Assembly (NCBI GenBank): GCA_050952845.1
Contig: JBMNLP010000001.1
Location: forward strand, 3,100,001 to 3,164,000
Direction: 5' to 3'
Length of the DNA stretch: 64,000 nt
Source: JAGVSV01 sp050952845
GTDB taxonomy: Bacteria; Bacillota; Clostridia; Christensenellales; Aristaeellaceae
Within the stretch, counting starts at the first letter, position 1, and the number at the start of each line of letters is the position of its first letter. Shown one piece after another: positions 25,599 through 34,682 of the stretch. Position numbers and translations under genes: made by a program. The notes beneath the pieces were generated by a model. That model saw only the letters and a list, made by a program, of their open reading frames with translations. It searched no databases and was not told the DNA's origin.

Positions 25599-28094
25599 AT
25601 GGAGGGAAAGGATTCGATCGTTGTTGCCCAAAGCGCAGGTTTTTGTGTAGGTGTCCGCAAGGCGGTGGAGCAGGCTGTGGCTGCGGCCGAACTTGCGAAG
25701 GAAAAGGGCCTTGCCTGCTATTCATTGGGTGAACTGATCCACAACCCGTCCGTGGTGCAGCACCTTGCGGAGATAGGCATCCGGCCTGTCAGCACGCCGC
25801 AGGAGGCAGAGGGCGGCATGTTGTTGATCCGCAGTCATGGCGTGTCACGCCATGTGATGCGGCAGTGCGAAGAAGCTGCTGCCATGGTGGTTGACTGTAC
25901 CTGCTCCTTCGTAGCCAGAATGCACAGCCTGGCTGACAGCTTCAGCGCTGATGGCGCGTCTGTCATTTTGGTGGGGGATGCACAGCACCCCGAAATTCAG
26001 GGCACAGCCGGCTGGTGCAACAGCGCGTGCTATGTTGTATCGACGCAGGAGGACATTGCCTGCCTGCCCGATGGCCTGGAAAACGTCCTCGTCATGTGCC
26101 AGACCACGTTTTCCCCCACCCAATGGGCAGAGCTGTCGGCGCTGTTGGTTCAGCGGTATCCCGGCATCAGCGTGCGCGGCACCATCTGTCACGCGACGGA
26201 GGAACGCCAGCGCGAAGCTGCCGACATTGCCGCCCGGGTGGATGCCATGGTGGTGGTTGGGGGTAAAGCCAGCGCCAACACCCGAAAGCTGTATGAAACG
26301 TGCAGTGCGCTGTGCAAACACACTTATTTGGTGGAATGTGCGGCGGAGTTACCGCCACACTTAATGGGTTCAAAACAACTATGTATTGGCGTCACAGCCG
26401 GAGCATCCACGCCGGCCTGGTCGCTCAAGGAGGTCATTGACAGTATGAACGACATCGAAAAGAACAATCCGGTCCAGCCCGAGCAATTGGACCACCTGAC
26501 TGCGGACCAAGCATCCGCACCGGCACAGGAGCCAGCCACTGAAGCTGTTGCTGAAACGGTCAAAGAGATCGTGGAAGCCGTCGAAACAACAGCGGTTGAG
26601 GTGGAAACTACGCCGGAAAGCGCCCGGGAGGACGTTGCTGAAAGCATGCCGGAAAGTGAGGCCGATGACGTGCCTGCAGACAGTGACCCTCAGGCCGAGC
26701 AGCCGGCTGGCGATAGCAGCCGGCAGAGCCGCGAGCCGGCGGCCGACGTGCAGCAGAGCTTCATGGACCATGTGGCAGCCAACATGGCGCGCATATACAA
26801 CGGCATGACGGTGGTAGGCCGCATTGTACAGATCACCGAAGACGAAGTATGCGTGAACATCGGTTACAAATCCGACGGCTTGATGAAACGCTCCGAGCTG
26901 GTGGATAAAGAAGCCGGCTTAGGCGATGAAATCGAAGTGGAAGTCATCAAGGTCAACGATGGCGAGGGCAATGTGATCCTCTCCCAGCGCAACATCGTCA
27001 ACCGCAAGCTGTGGGAAGAGCTGGTGCGGAAGTACGAAGCCGGCGAGTTCGTCGAGGGTGTGGGCAAGGAAGCCGTCAAGGGTGGCTTGCTGGCATCCAT
27101 CAACGGCGTGCGCGCCTTTATCCCTGCTTCCCATCTGTCCCAGCGCTATGTCGAGAAGATATCGCAGTTTGTCGGACAGAACCTGCGGCTGAAAATCATC
27201 GAGGTCGACCAGGCTAAAAAACGCTTGGTGGCCAGCCGCAAGGAAGTTCTCATCGCTGAAAGCGAAAAGAGAAAGCGTGCTGTGTGGGACAGCCTGGTCA
27301 AAGGCTCAGTGGTCAAGGGCATTGTGCGCAGGTTTGCTTCCTTCGGTGCCTTTGTTGACCTGGGTGGCGTCGACGGCCTGATCCATATTTCCGACCTGAG
27401 CTGGAGCCGTTCGGCTGCGCCCAGTGATATCCTGAAGATCAACCAGGAAATCGACGTGAAAATTCTTTCCCTGGACCGTGAGCGCGAGCGCATTCAGCTG
27501 GGCTATAAGCAGCTGCAGCTTCACCCCTGGGACAATGTGGAGGAAAAATACCCTGTAGGCAGTGTGATCACACGCAGGGTGGTTCGTATCCGTCCCTTCG
27601 GCGCCTTCATTGAGCTGGAGCCGGGCGTTGACGGCCTGGTGCACATTTCCCAGGTAGCCCCCCATCGCATCAACAAGGTGGAAGATGTGCTGACCCCTGG
27701 CCAGGATGTCAATGTCAAAATATTGTCTGTGGATCCGGACGCCCGCCGCATCAGCCTGAGCATCCGCGAAGCGCTGGAGGACGCTGCGTTCGACTACAGC
27801 ATGGACATTCCCGGAGGCGAAACATTCACTGAGCCGGCGGAGGACACAAGTAGCTATGCCCAGTCCGATGTTGAGCTGGTGTATGCCGACCCTTATGAGG
27901 CCCCCCAAATCGAAATGTCGCCCGAAGTAGCCCCTGCAGACGAAGAGCCGGTGCAGGAACAGGCTGAAGCTGCCGCGCCGGAAGCGTCCTCTGAACCCCA
28001 GGACGACCAGCCTGCCGAAGCAGCTGAAGCCGCTGAAACGAACGAAACAGACGAAACGGACGAAACGGACGAAACGGACGAAACAGACGAATAA
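25599..28094 (+). CDS. ispH-rpsA: IspH - ribosomal protein S1 fusion
   Basis: An 831-residue two-part protein. Residues 1-283 are 4-hydroxy-3-methylbut-2-enyl diphosphate reductase, the last enzyme of the MEP isoprenoid pathway, with 4Fe-4S cysteines in SAGFCVGV, VDCTC and TICHATEERQ and the substrate loop GGKASANTRKLYE. An acidic linker (about 284-390) leads to four S1 RNA-binding domains at about 395-467, 484-550, 567-640 and 651-725. Domains 3 and 4 are the best conserved (FGAFVDLGGVDGLIHIS and FGAFIELEPGVDGLVHIS). The tail is very acidic and ends with a DET repeat. This fusion is known in Clostridia. No strong ribosome binding site is seen. Confidence 0.92.
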   Translation: MEGKDSIVVAQSAGFCVGVRKAVEQAVAAAELAKEKGLACYSLGELIHNPSVVQHLAEIGIRPVSTPQEAEGGMLLIRSHGVSRHVMRQCEEAAAMVVDCTCSFVARMHSLADSFSADGASVILVGDAQHPEIQGTAGWCNSACYVVSTQEDIACLPDGLENVLVMCQTTFSPTQWAELSALLVQRYPGISVRGTICHATEERQREAADIAARVDAMVVVGGKASANTRKLYETCSALCKHTYLVECAAELPPHLMGSKQLCIGVTAGASTPAWSLKEVIDSMNDIEKNNPVQPEQLDHLTADQASAPAQEPATEAVAETVKEIVEAVETTAVEVETTPESAREDVAESMPESEADDVPADSDPQAEQPAGDSSRQSREPAADVQQSFMDHVAANMARIYNGMTVVGRIVQITEDEVCVNIGYKSDGLMKRSELVDKEAGLGDEIEVEVIKVNDGEGNVILSQRNIVNRKLWEELVRKYEAGEFVEGVGKEAVKGGLLASINGVRAFIPASHLSQRYVEKISQFVGQNLRLKIIEVDQAKKRLVASRKEVLIAESEKRKRAVWDSLVKGSVVKGIVRRFASFGAFVDLGGVDGLIHISDLSWSRSAAPSDILKINQEIDVKILSLDRERERIQLGYKQLQLHPWDNVEEKYPVGSVITRRVVRIRPFGAFIELEPGVDGLVHISQVAPHRINKVEDVLTPGQDVNVKILSVDPDARRISLSIREALEDAAFDYSMDIPGGETFTEPAEDTSSYAQSDVELVYADPYEAPQIEMSPEVAPADEEPVQEQAEAAAPEASSEPQDDQPAEAAEAAETNETDETDETDETDETDE
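28036..28091 (+). repeat. Short tandem repeat at the 3' end of ispH-rpsA
   Basis: Nine-base units (GACGAAACG and close variants) repeat about five times in frame and encode a DET tail just before the stop. Whole-codon repeats like this change copy number easily without loss of frame. Confidence 0.7.
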
Positions 28095-28108
28095 TACAGC
28101 TTCAACCT

Positions 28109-28143
28109 TACAGCCGTACGCATTGCGTGCGGCTGTTTCTGTT
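28109..28143 (+). terminator. Terminator of the cmk-plsC-ispH-rpsA unit
   Basis: ACAGCCGTACGC and GCGTGCGGCTGT pair, with one G-U pair, around a 3-4-nt loop and are followed by the T-rich run TTCTGTTT. It lies 16 bp after the stop codon. Confidence 0.8.
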
Positions 28144-28165
28144 TAGAGCAAATTTACTTATCATG
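28144..28165 (-). repeat. Solo terminus of the dispersed repeat
   Basis: The sequence TAGAGCAAATTTACTTATCA with the next two bases TG is identical over 22 nt to the reverse complement of 44253-44274. It begins directly after the T-run of the ispH-rpsA terminator, in the short gap between convergent genes. The strand label follows the orientation of the 1.1-kb and 44.2-kb right ends. Confidence 0.7.
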
Positions 28166-28184
28166 ATGATATAGCGGCGCTATT

Positions 28185-29564
28185 TCACGGCAACACAAAA
28201 TCACAGCCCAGCATTTCCCAGGATGCACGGAAGCTGCTGCTTGTGAGGCCTTTTTCATCTGTTTCGACTTCGCCGCGCTGGTTGTCGTAGGGGTCGGCGC
28301 GCAGGTGGCGTTTGGGCGGCTGGAAGGGCATCATATAGCCGCTGTTGGCTGCCATGCGCCAGGGGTCGATGTTGCCGAAGTAATAGCGGCGGCGTTCCGG
28401 GCTGCCCTTTCTGTATGCAGCGCCGCCGAAGGAGCAGTCCACAGGCAGCCAGCCCCAGCTTTCTGTGTAGAACTGCGCCCAGTCGTGGCAACCGACATGG
28501 CCGGGCCGGGCAATCAGGCCGGATTCCCAGCGGGCGGGGATGCCCGATATCCGGCACAGCGCGATGAACAGCAGTGCCTGCAGCCCACAGTCACCCCTCA
28601 GGTTGACGGCTGCGTATTCGGCGCCGTTGTCGATCAGCTGATAGGGACGCACATAGGCATAGCGTACATGTGATGTAATGAAGTCGTAGTACCGCTTCGC
28701 AATGCGCATGGGGATGATCTCGTCGCCCTTCAATTCGGCTGCCAGTGCCTTCAGGTAAGGTGTGAAGGCAATGTGGGGCAGGTGTTCCTTCAGGTCGTCT
28801 CCTGTGGGCGGCGCAGCATCCGGGTAAACGATAAAAGGCTCTCCGTCCGTTGGGTCGGCGTAGACGCAGCGCCAGGTATAGGCATACTCCGCCGAAAACG
28901 GCGCATTGGTAGCCAGCATTTCTTCAAAATACGCTGTGCGCTGCGGCGCGCTTTCCCGGGCGATGTGTTTGGGCACAGGGCTGCAATCGATGATCTGCAC
29001 ATCGCGCTGCTGCGCGGCGGGCTTGGGCAGGGGCAGGTGCGCGCGGTACAGCGTACCTGGCACGAAAGCCTCCTCCCTGACGCGGAGCGATGCCTTCATG
29101 TGCAGGGCCAGCACAGCTTGCCGCTGCGCTTTGACGCGTGTAATAAAGCCGTCCAGCAGCTTGTCCTCCGGCACAAGGGGCTTGCCTGCGCGGCGGGCGA
29201 TATCAGGGTTGGCTTTGACCAGGGAAGCGGGCACATCGTCCATAAAGTGGCGCGTGCCGTCTATCAGCCGGGTGTCAAGCCAACCGTCTATCAGCAGGGC
29301 TTGCAGATCATCGGGCGTAAAATCGGGCACCAGCTCTGCCATGCTGCTGAGGAGGCTATCCTCTGTCAATGTGTATTCCTGCCGCAGCCGCTCCTGAAAC
29401 AGCCGCTCGGTTTCAAGCCGCATGCGCAATGCCTGCGGGATGTCGCGCCGCAGCCAGCCGTCGATGAGCGTTTGGGTCAAGGACAGGTCGCCCACGGCGG
29501 CAGCGGAAGCGATCTCCTCGGGCAGCGGCACATTCATGTGCTTCAAATGGTCGTTTCCAATCAT
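28185..29564 (-). CDS. Transglutaminase-like protein
   Basis: A 459-residue protein without a signal peptide. The second half carries a transglutaminase-core (papain-like) triad: Cys in RGDCGLQALLF, His in GCHDWAQFY and Asp in LPVDCSFGG. Bacterial members act as cysteine proteases or amidases rather than as crosslinkers. The first 190 residues are helical and unfamiliar, with two similar LIDGWL stretches followed by basic residues. The ATG at 29564 is chosen because GGGAG is 8 nt upstream and the start falls 4 bp after the upstream nuclease gene, with which it is co-transcribed. Confidence 0.75.
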   Translation of the reverse strand: MIGNDHLKHMNVPLPEEIASAAAVGDLSLTQTLIDGWLRRDIPQALRMRLETERLFQERLRQEYTLTEDSLLSSMAELVPDFTPDDLQALLIDGWLDTRLIDGTRHFMDDVPASLVKANPDIARRAGKPLVPEDKLLDGFITRVKAQRQAVLALHMKASLRVREEAFVPGTLYRAHLPLPKPAAQQRDVQIIDCSPVPKHIARESAPQRTAYFEEMLATNAPFSAEYAYTWRCVYADPTDGEPFIVYPDAAPPTGDDLKEHLPHIAFTPYLKALAAELKGDEIIPMRIAKRYYDFITSHVRYAYVRPYQLIDNGAEYAAVNLRGDCGLQALLFIALCRISGIPARWESGLIARPGHVGCHDWAQFYTESWGWLPVDCSFGGAAYRKGSPERRRYYFGNIDPWRMAANSGYMMPFQPPKRHLRADPYDNQRGEVETDEKGLTSSSFRASWEMLGCDFVLP

Positions 29565-29568
29565 CGTA

Positions 29569-31191
29569 TTACTCCCATCTGCTGACGAGCTTGTTGATCT
29601 GCTCGGCAAGCTGTCGTTTGATGCCATTGCTCCAGCCCGAGCCCTGGCGGATGAGCCGCACCAGCCGGTCCATCGCCCTGTTCAAGGCCAGGTCGGCATC
29701 GCTGCCTGCCGGACGAGGCGTGGCAACTCCCATGGATTCGCGCCGGCGGCGTACGCCTTTGACCAAGGTACGCGGCCCGCTTTGGGTGCGGACGCCGGCG
29801 GCCAAATCCCACGCGTCACCATTGTAGGGCACTTCAACGGTGTGCCCCTCGCTGCGCAGCAGCTCGGCAAAGGACAACGCCGAGCTTTCCTCGCCGTGGA
29901 CGATGAAAAACCGTTCGGGCGGGGGATCGAAGCTGTCTGCCCAGGCTTTCAAGCCATTGCGGTCGGCGTGCCCCGACAGCGCCTTCAGCATGCGGATCTC
30001 GGCGTTGACCTGGATGTCCTCGCCGAAGATTCTGACCTCGCTGGCGCCGTCGTACAGCGCGCGGCCCAGGGTGCCCACGCTCTGGTAGCCCACGAACAGC
30101 ACCGTGCATTCACGGCGCCACAAGTTGTGCTTCAGGTGGTGGCGGATACGGCCGGCTTCCGCCATGCCGCTGGCTGATATGATCACGCAGGGGCGTTTTT
30201 CCATGTTGATCTGTTTGGATTCATCCACCGTCAGGCTAACCGTCAGTCCGTCGAAGGATATGGGGTTGATGCCTTGCTGCAGCAGGTCGTTCATCTCCTG
30301 GTCAAAGTACACGGGGTCGGTGCGTTTGAATATTTCGGTGGCATTGATGGCCAGCGGGCTGTCCATGTACACGGGGAAATGGTCGTGTCCTTTCACCATG
30401 CCGCGTTCCTTGATTTCGCGCAGGAAATACAGGATATCCTGCGTGCGGCCCACGGCAAAAGAGGGGATCACCACGTTGCCGCCGCGGTCGAAGGTGGTTT
30501 GCAGGGCGTCAGCCAGGTCGGCCAGGTAGTCGGGCCGGGGGCCGTGCGTCCTGTCGCCATAGGTAGATTCCATCACCACGATGTCGGCATCGGTTAAATG
30601 CTGCGGGTCGTTGATGATGGGCTGGTCCAGGTTGCCGATGTCGCCGGAAAATACAATGCGCTTGGTGAGGTTGTCCTCGGTGACTGTCAGCGTAACGCTG
30701 GCTGAGCCCAAAAGATGGCCGGCGTCGGTCAGCCGAAGCTCAATGCCGGGAGCGATCTCGGTGCTTTCGGTGTAGGAGGCAGGGCGCATCAGCTGCAGCG
30801 CACCTTCCGCATCCGCCATGGTATACAAGGGCGTGTACGCGCTTTCGCCCGAACGCTTGGATTTGCGGTTGCGCCATTCGGCTTCGCTTTCCTGGATGTG
30901 GGCAGAATCCCTCAGCATGATGTCGCACAGCGCGATGGTGGCGGACGATGCGTAAATAGCGCCGCGGAAACCGTCCTTATAAAGCGCGGGCAGCATGCCG
31001 CTGTGGTCGATGTGCGCGTGCGTCAGCACCACGCAGTCCACTTGGGAGGCGCTGACGGGCAGCGTCTGGTTTTCGTAGGTGTCCTCGCCCTGCTCCATGC
31101 CGCAGTCGATCAGTACATGGCTGCCGGCTGCTTTCAGCACGAATATCGAGCCTGTAACTTCGCGCGCTGCTCCTAAAAACATGAGTTCCAT
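29569..31191 (-). CDS. Metallo-beta-lactamase/beta-CASP RNA-processing nuclease
   Basis: A 540-residue protein of the CPSF73-like group. The metal site is THAHIDHSG (HxHxDH), with further ligands in DAGHLLGSA and FSGDIGN. The beta-CASP part includes SFAVGRTQDILYFL, and the last histidine motif is LSGHADRNGL. Its start GAAREVTGS matches bacterial RNA-degrading relatives. It probably cleaves RNA in the cytoplasm. The ATG at 31191 is preferred over the TTG at 31200 because GAGG is 9 nt upstream; it then begins just after the stop of the ABC exporter gene. The C-terminal about 90 residues are extra. Confidence 0.88.
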   Translation of the reverse strand: MELMFLGAAREVTGSIFVLKAAGSHVLIDCGMEQGEDTYENQTLPVSASQVDCVVLTHAHIDHSGMLPALYKDGFRGAIYASSATIALCDIMLRDSAHIQESEAEWRNRKSKRSGESAYTPLYTMADAEGALQLMRPASYTESTEIAPGIELRLTDAGHLLGSASVTLTVTEDNLTKRIVFSGDIGNLDQPIINDPQHLTDADIVVMESTYGDRTHGPRPDYLADLADALQTTFDRGGNVVIPSFAVGRTQDILYFLREIKERGMVKGHDHFPVYMDSPLAINATEIFKRTDPVYFDQEMNDLLQQGINPISFDGLTVSLTVDESKQINMEKRPCVIISASGMAEAGRIRHHLKHNLWRRECTVLFVGYQSVGTLGRALYDGASEVRIFGEDIQVNAEIRMLKALSGHADRNGLKAWADSFDPPPERFFIVHGEESSALSFAELLRSEGHTVEVPYNGDAWDLAAGVRTQSGPRTLVKGVRRRRESMGVATPRPAGSDADLALNRAMDRLVRLIRQGSGWSNGIKRQLAEQINKLVSRWE

Positions 31192-31192
31192 A

Positions 31193-32971
31193 TCATTCAA
31201 CCTCTTCTTCTTGTGAATCCAGCGTATACATTTGGTATAAGCGGTAGTAGATGCCCTGTTGCCTGATCAGCTCCTCGTGGGTGCCGCTTTCCTCCAGGCC
31301 GTCCTCTGTCAGCACCCAGATCACGTCGGCGCCGCGGATGGTGGTCAGCCGGTGTGCGATGGTCAGCGTTGTGCGACCTTTTGCCAGCTCCTCCAGCGAC
31401 TGTTGTACCAGCCGTTCGCTTTCATTGTCCAGCGCGCTGGTGGCTTCGTCCAGCAGCAGGATGGGCGGGTTTTTCAGAAACACGCGCGCGATGGAGATGC
31501 GCTGCTTCTGCCCGCCGGACAGCTTAACGCCACGCTCGCCCACATAGGTATGATAGCCTTCGGGTAATTCCATAATAAACTCGTGGGCGCCGGCTTTCCG
31601 GGCAGCCTGCTCCACTTCCTCCTGGCTGGCGCCTGGTTTGCCATAGGCGATGTTGTCCAGCACCGTGCCCGAAAACAGGTACACATCCTGCTGCACTGTG
31701 CCGATGGATCCCCGCAGGCTGGCCAGCGTCAGCGTCTTGATATCCTGCCCGTCTATCAGAATGCGGCCTTCCGTCACATCATAAAACCGGGGGATCAGGT
31801 TGCACAGCGTCGTCTTGCCGGACCCGCTGGGGCCGACCAGCGCCACATTCTGCCCTGCCGGCACGTCCAGCGTGACGTTCTTCAGCACATCCCGCTCGTC
31901 GCCGTCTGAATAGCTGAAGGATACATTGTCAAACCGGATGTTGCCTCTGACATTTTGCAATGGCTTTGCGTCCGGCGCATCCTTGATTTCCAGGGGCGTG
32001 TTCATGATTTCAAAGAACCGCTCAATGCCTGTGATGCCTCGCTGAAACTGCTCGGTGAAGTTGACCAGCTGTCGGATAGAGCCGAGCAACATGTTGATGT
32101 ACAGCAGGAAGGAGGCGTATTCGCCTGCCGTGATGCGCTGCTGTGACAAAAAATAGGCGCCTGCGATGACCACGGTGATGTTCATGATGCCGTTGAGCAG
32201 CCGGTTGGTGCTGTTGAAGCCTGCCATATAGGAATATTGGGTGCGCTTGATGTCCAGGAAGCGGATGTTGCCGCGGCTGAACTTCTCGTTCTCGATGTCC
32301 TCGTTGGCAAACGACTGCACCACCCGCATGCCCAGCAGGGTGTCCTCGGTTTGCGCGTTGATCTCACCCACCTGATGGCGGAAACTGCGGAATGCCGCGC
32401 GCAGCTTGCGGTTAAAGTACACCGTGGTCACCAGCATCACGGGCAGCAGCGCGAAGATGATCAGCGTCAGCGGGATGTTGATGTTCATTAATATCGTGAA
32501 GGACACCGTGATCTTTAGCGTGGAGATCAACAGCTCTTCCGGTCCGTGGTGTGAAAACTCCGTGACGTCAAACAGGTCGCTGGTGATGCGCGCCATGATC
32601 TGGCCGATCTTGGTGTCGCTGTAGTAAGCGAAGGACAGCTGCTGCAGGTGCGCGAAAAGGTTTTGGCGCATGTCGGTTTCGATCATGGCGCCCATGATGT
32701 GTCCTTTGGACTGCATGTAGTAGTGCGCCCCGGCGTCCACCAGCAGCAACCCTAAGTACAACACACCGGCTTTTGTCAGAAACGATGTGGTGATGGAGGC
32801 GATGTCGGTGATGGCGCGGTCGGTGATCTCGCCTACGATCAGCGGGAAAAGCAGCTCAAACACCGTGGTCAGCATTGCGCAGACCAGGTCGAATATCAGG
32901 ATGCGAATGTATTTCTTGTAGTAAGGGAGAAGCCGGCGGACCATTCCGCGCGCGCGTGGCGGTTTTGACAT
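31193..32971 (-). CDS. ABC exporter, fused membrane and ATPase domains
   Basis: A 592-residue half-transporter of the MsbA/BmrA type that works as a dimer. Six membrane helices fill about 1-320. The ATPase domain has Walker A GPSGSGKTTL, signature LSGGQKQRISIAR, Walker B ILLLDEATSALD and switch IAHRLTTI. It probably exports a lipid or drug; only one half is encoded, so a homodimer is likely. An AAGGAG site is 6-7 nt upstream of the ATG. It precedes the beta-CASP nuclease gene without a gap. Confidence 0.92.
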   Translation of the reverse strand: MSKPPRARGMVRRLLPYYKKYIRILIFDLVCAMLTTVFELLFPLIVGEITDRAITDIASITTSFLTKAGVLYLGLLLVDAGAHYYMQSKGHIMGAMIETDMRQNLFAHLQQLSFAYYSDTKIGQIMARITSDLFDVTEFSHHGPEELLISTLKITVSFTILMNINIPLTLIIFALLPVMLVTTVYFNRKLRAAFRSFRHQVGEINAQTEDTLLGMRVVQSFANEDIENEKFSRGNIRFLDIKRTQYSYMAGFNSTNRLLNGIMNITVVIAGAYFLSQQRITAGEYASFLLYINMLLGSIRQLVNFTEQFQRGITGIERFFEIMNTPLEIKDAPDAKPLQNVRGNIRFDNVSFSYSDGDERDVLKNVTLDVPAGQNVALVGPSGSGKTTLCNLIPRFYDVTEGRILIDGQDIKTLTLASLRGSIGTVQQDVYLFSGTVLDNIAYGKPGASQEEVEQAARKAGAHEFIMELPEGYHTYVGERGVKLSGGQKQRISIARVFLKNPPILLLDEATSALDNESERLVQQSLEELAKGRTTLTIAHRLTTIRGADVIWVLTEDGLEESGTHEELIRQQGIYYRLYQMYTLDSQEEEVE

Positions 32972-32993
32972 GATGTGCTCCTTATCGGGTAGG

Positions 32994-33512
32994 TTATGGG
33001 CTCGTCAGCGTCAGGGAATGGTACGCTGCTCCTGCGCCAACGGGCGATTCGATGAGAAAGGCAGCCTGATCGGTTACCAGAAAGGCATACCGGGCAACGG
33101 TATCTTCCGCCTCCAGCAGCGGGTGGCCGAAGAGGCTGTTGCCGTAGGATGTGAAGACAACTTCACCCCGCAACAGCGGCGCGGCGGACGGCGGGCGCAC
33201 GCCCGATATCCGCACCTGACCGTCAGTTGCCGTTAGTTTCCTGGCATAATAGCCGTGGTAGGAGAGGTCCTCCACCTTGCCTGTCAGCAGCGTTGCCGGC
33301 AGCGGTACGGCACAGCCCATGGCCCTGGCCAACAGCACCGGGTCATCTGTTTGTATGCCGCCCGTTGCAGATAACCCGGCGGTTTCATCGGCAACCACCC
33401 ACTGATCCGTTCTTTTGGTTTCCTCGTCCTCACGCATCACGGCGTATACATAAAACGACGCCATCATGACAAGCGCGAAGAGAACGGCAATGATTCTTCT
33501 AATTATATGCAC
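32994..33512 (-). CDS. Hypothetical membrane-anchored protein
   Basis: A 172-residue protein not recognised as a known family. One N-terminal hydrophobic helix (IIRRIIAVLFALVMMASFYV) should anchor it, leaving about 140 residues outside. These contain repeated small beta-like segments, for example GEVVFTSYGNSLFGHPLL and RYAFLVTDQAAFLIESP, with no cysteine pairs or catalytic motif. The start codon is GTG, 6 bp after the next gene upstream. It lies between a four-helix membrane protein and an ABC exporter in one minus-strand operon. Confidence 0.65.
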   Translation of the reverse strand: MHIIRRIIAVLFALVMMASFYVYAVMREDEETKRTDQWVVADETAGLSATGGIQTDDPVLLARAMGCAVPLPATLLTGKVEDLSYHGYYARKLTATDGQVRISGVRPPSAAPLLRGEVVFTSYGNSLFGHPLLEAEDTVARYAFLVTDQAAFLIESPVGAGAAYHSLTLTSP

Positions 33513-33518
33513 CTTGCT

Positions 33519-33887
33519 TCATTTCCTTTTCTTGGGTCTGCGTTTTCGCTGTCGGAGTTCCGACCCGGCCGTACTGCCCAGCACGCCTAATCCCAGGCTG
33601 AGGGGAATGGTGGCGGGGGGCGGGGTCATCCCCATGACCATCCAGCCTGCCAATGCAAACAGCGCCGGTGGAAAAAAGGCGGCGTAGCGCTCCATGCCCT
33701 GCCGGGCGGCATACAGCGGCAACAGCAGCGAGGCCAGCGGCACCACCGTATAGCTGCCCAGCACCATCAGCGCGTAGGCTGTTTCTGTGCCGGCGGCGCC
33801 TAAGGCTATGAAACCAAGCCCTATCAGCGCGCTGCCTGCATACAGAACGAATGCCGCCCGATGGCGCCTCAGCCAAGCGCGCGGCAT
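33519..33887 (-). CDS. Hypothetical small membrane protein
   Basis: A 122-residue protein with about four hydrophobic helices and a strongly basic C-terminus (RQRKRRPKKRK). No family is recognised. Its ATG lies 19 bp inside the end of the upstream gene, and its stop lies 6 bp before the GTG of the next gene. Tight packing supports it as a real gene. Confidence 0.6.
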   Translation of the reverse strand: MPRAWLRRHRAAFVLYAGSALIGLGFIALGAAGTETAYALMVLGSYTVVPLASLLLPLYAARQGMERYAAFFPPALFALAGWMVMGMTPPPATIPLSLGLGVLGSTAGSELRQRKRRPKKRK

Positions 33888-34519
33888 ACCTCAGGCCCGA
33901 GCAGCCGGTCCAGCTCGGCTGTGCGGCTGCCCATTTCCCGGTGGAAAGCCTTGTAGAACTGACGGGCAACCAGCAGTTGTTCGTCGGTTGTTAGGTAGGA
34001 GGAGGACAGGATGTTCAGCAGAATGTCCTTCGCAGGCCGCGCCATATAACCGGGCAGCCGCCTTTGCGGCATAAACCCTAACAGCACGGGGGCGTGGCTG
34101 GTGTCGGGCAGAATAAACAGCCTGATATAGTCGCGGGCTAATTCCTCCAAGTAATTCTGCATAAAGGCGTCCGGATCATCCGTCAGGCGCAGGCAGGCTG
34201 TCAGCTGCGGGCTGGACAGCAGCTCGTGTATGAAACGCTGGATTTCCTGTTCATCATGCTGTTCGGGATGCTCGAACACATGGAAAAGGTAGCTTTTGAT
34301 GACGGAAAAGTCGAGCACCTTTCCACCGCGCTCGTGTAGCCGGCCGTGCATCAACAGCGCCCTGCGTATGCCCAGGTGATCAGGTGCCAGAGATTCCGCC
34401 TTGACTAAGTATTGGTGGCGGCGCACCGGGTCCTCCTCAAGCTGGGCCAAGGCAAGCAGCTCCTCCGCGCTCAGCCCTTCCGGCACGGCAAACGGCTGTT
34501 TTTTAGAGAAAAGCCTCAT
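33869..34519 (-). CDS. Hypothetical helical protein
   Basis: A 216-residue soluble protein, mostly helical and rich in Leu, Glu and His. The N-terminal part (LSAEELLALAQLEEDPVRR then HQYLVKAESLAPDHLGIRRAL) looks like a TPR-type helical pair. The rest has no recognised family. The ATG at 34519 is used because GGAGG lies 5 nt upstream. It is the first gene of the minus-strand operon running to 28185. Confidence 0.6.
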   Translation of the reverse strand: MRLFSKKQPFAVPEGLSAEELLALAQLEEDPVRRHQYLVKAESLAPDHLGIRRALLMHGRLHERGGKVLDFSVIKSYLFHVFEHPEQHDEQEIQRFIHELLSSPQLTACLRLTDDPDAFMQNYLEELARDYIRLFILPDTSHAPVLLGFMPQRRLPGYMARPAKDILLNILSSSYLTTDEQLLVARQFYKAFHREMGSRTAELDRLLGPEVCRALG

Positions 34520-34633
34520 ACATCCTCCAGTTTTACTGTCCGGTATCCAGTACATATCATAGCATATTACCAGCCTGATGGCGAATGATACCAAGATTGC
34601 GCCTGGGAAGGGCTTGCTTTTGCCATCATGAAT

Positions 34634-34660
34634 AACCCCGGGCATGTATCGCCCGGGGTT
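34634..34660 (-). terminator. Terminator-like hairpin after the Lpl-type importer operon
   Basis: AACCCCGGGC pairs perfectly with GCCCGGGGTT over 10 bp around a 7-nt loop. It lies 23 bp after the binding-protein stop. No long T-run follows, so termination strength is uncertain. Confidence 0.55.
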
Positions 34661-34682
34661 ACCAACAGATCAACCGGCGTTG

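Noticed and set aside
28036..28091. Possible CRISPR-like or regulatory array from regularly spaced repeats
   Set aside because: Units are 9 bp with no spacers and encode the acidic tail of ispH-rpsA.
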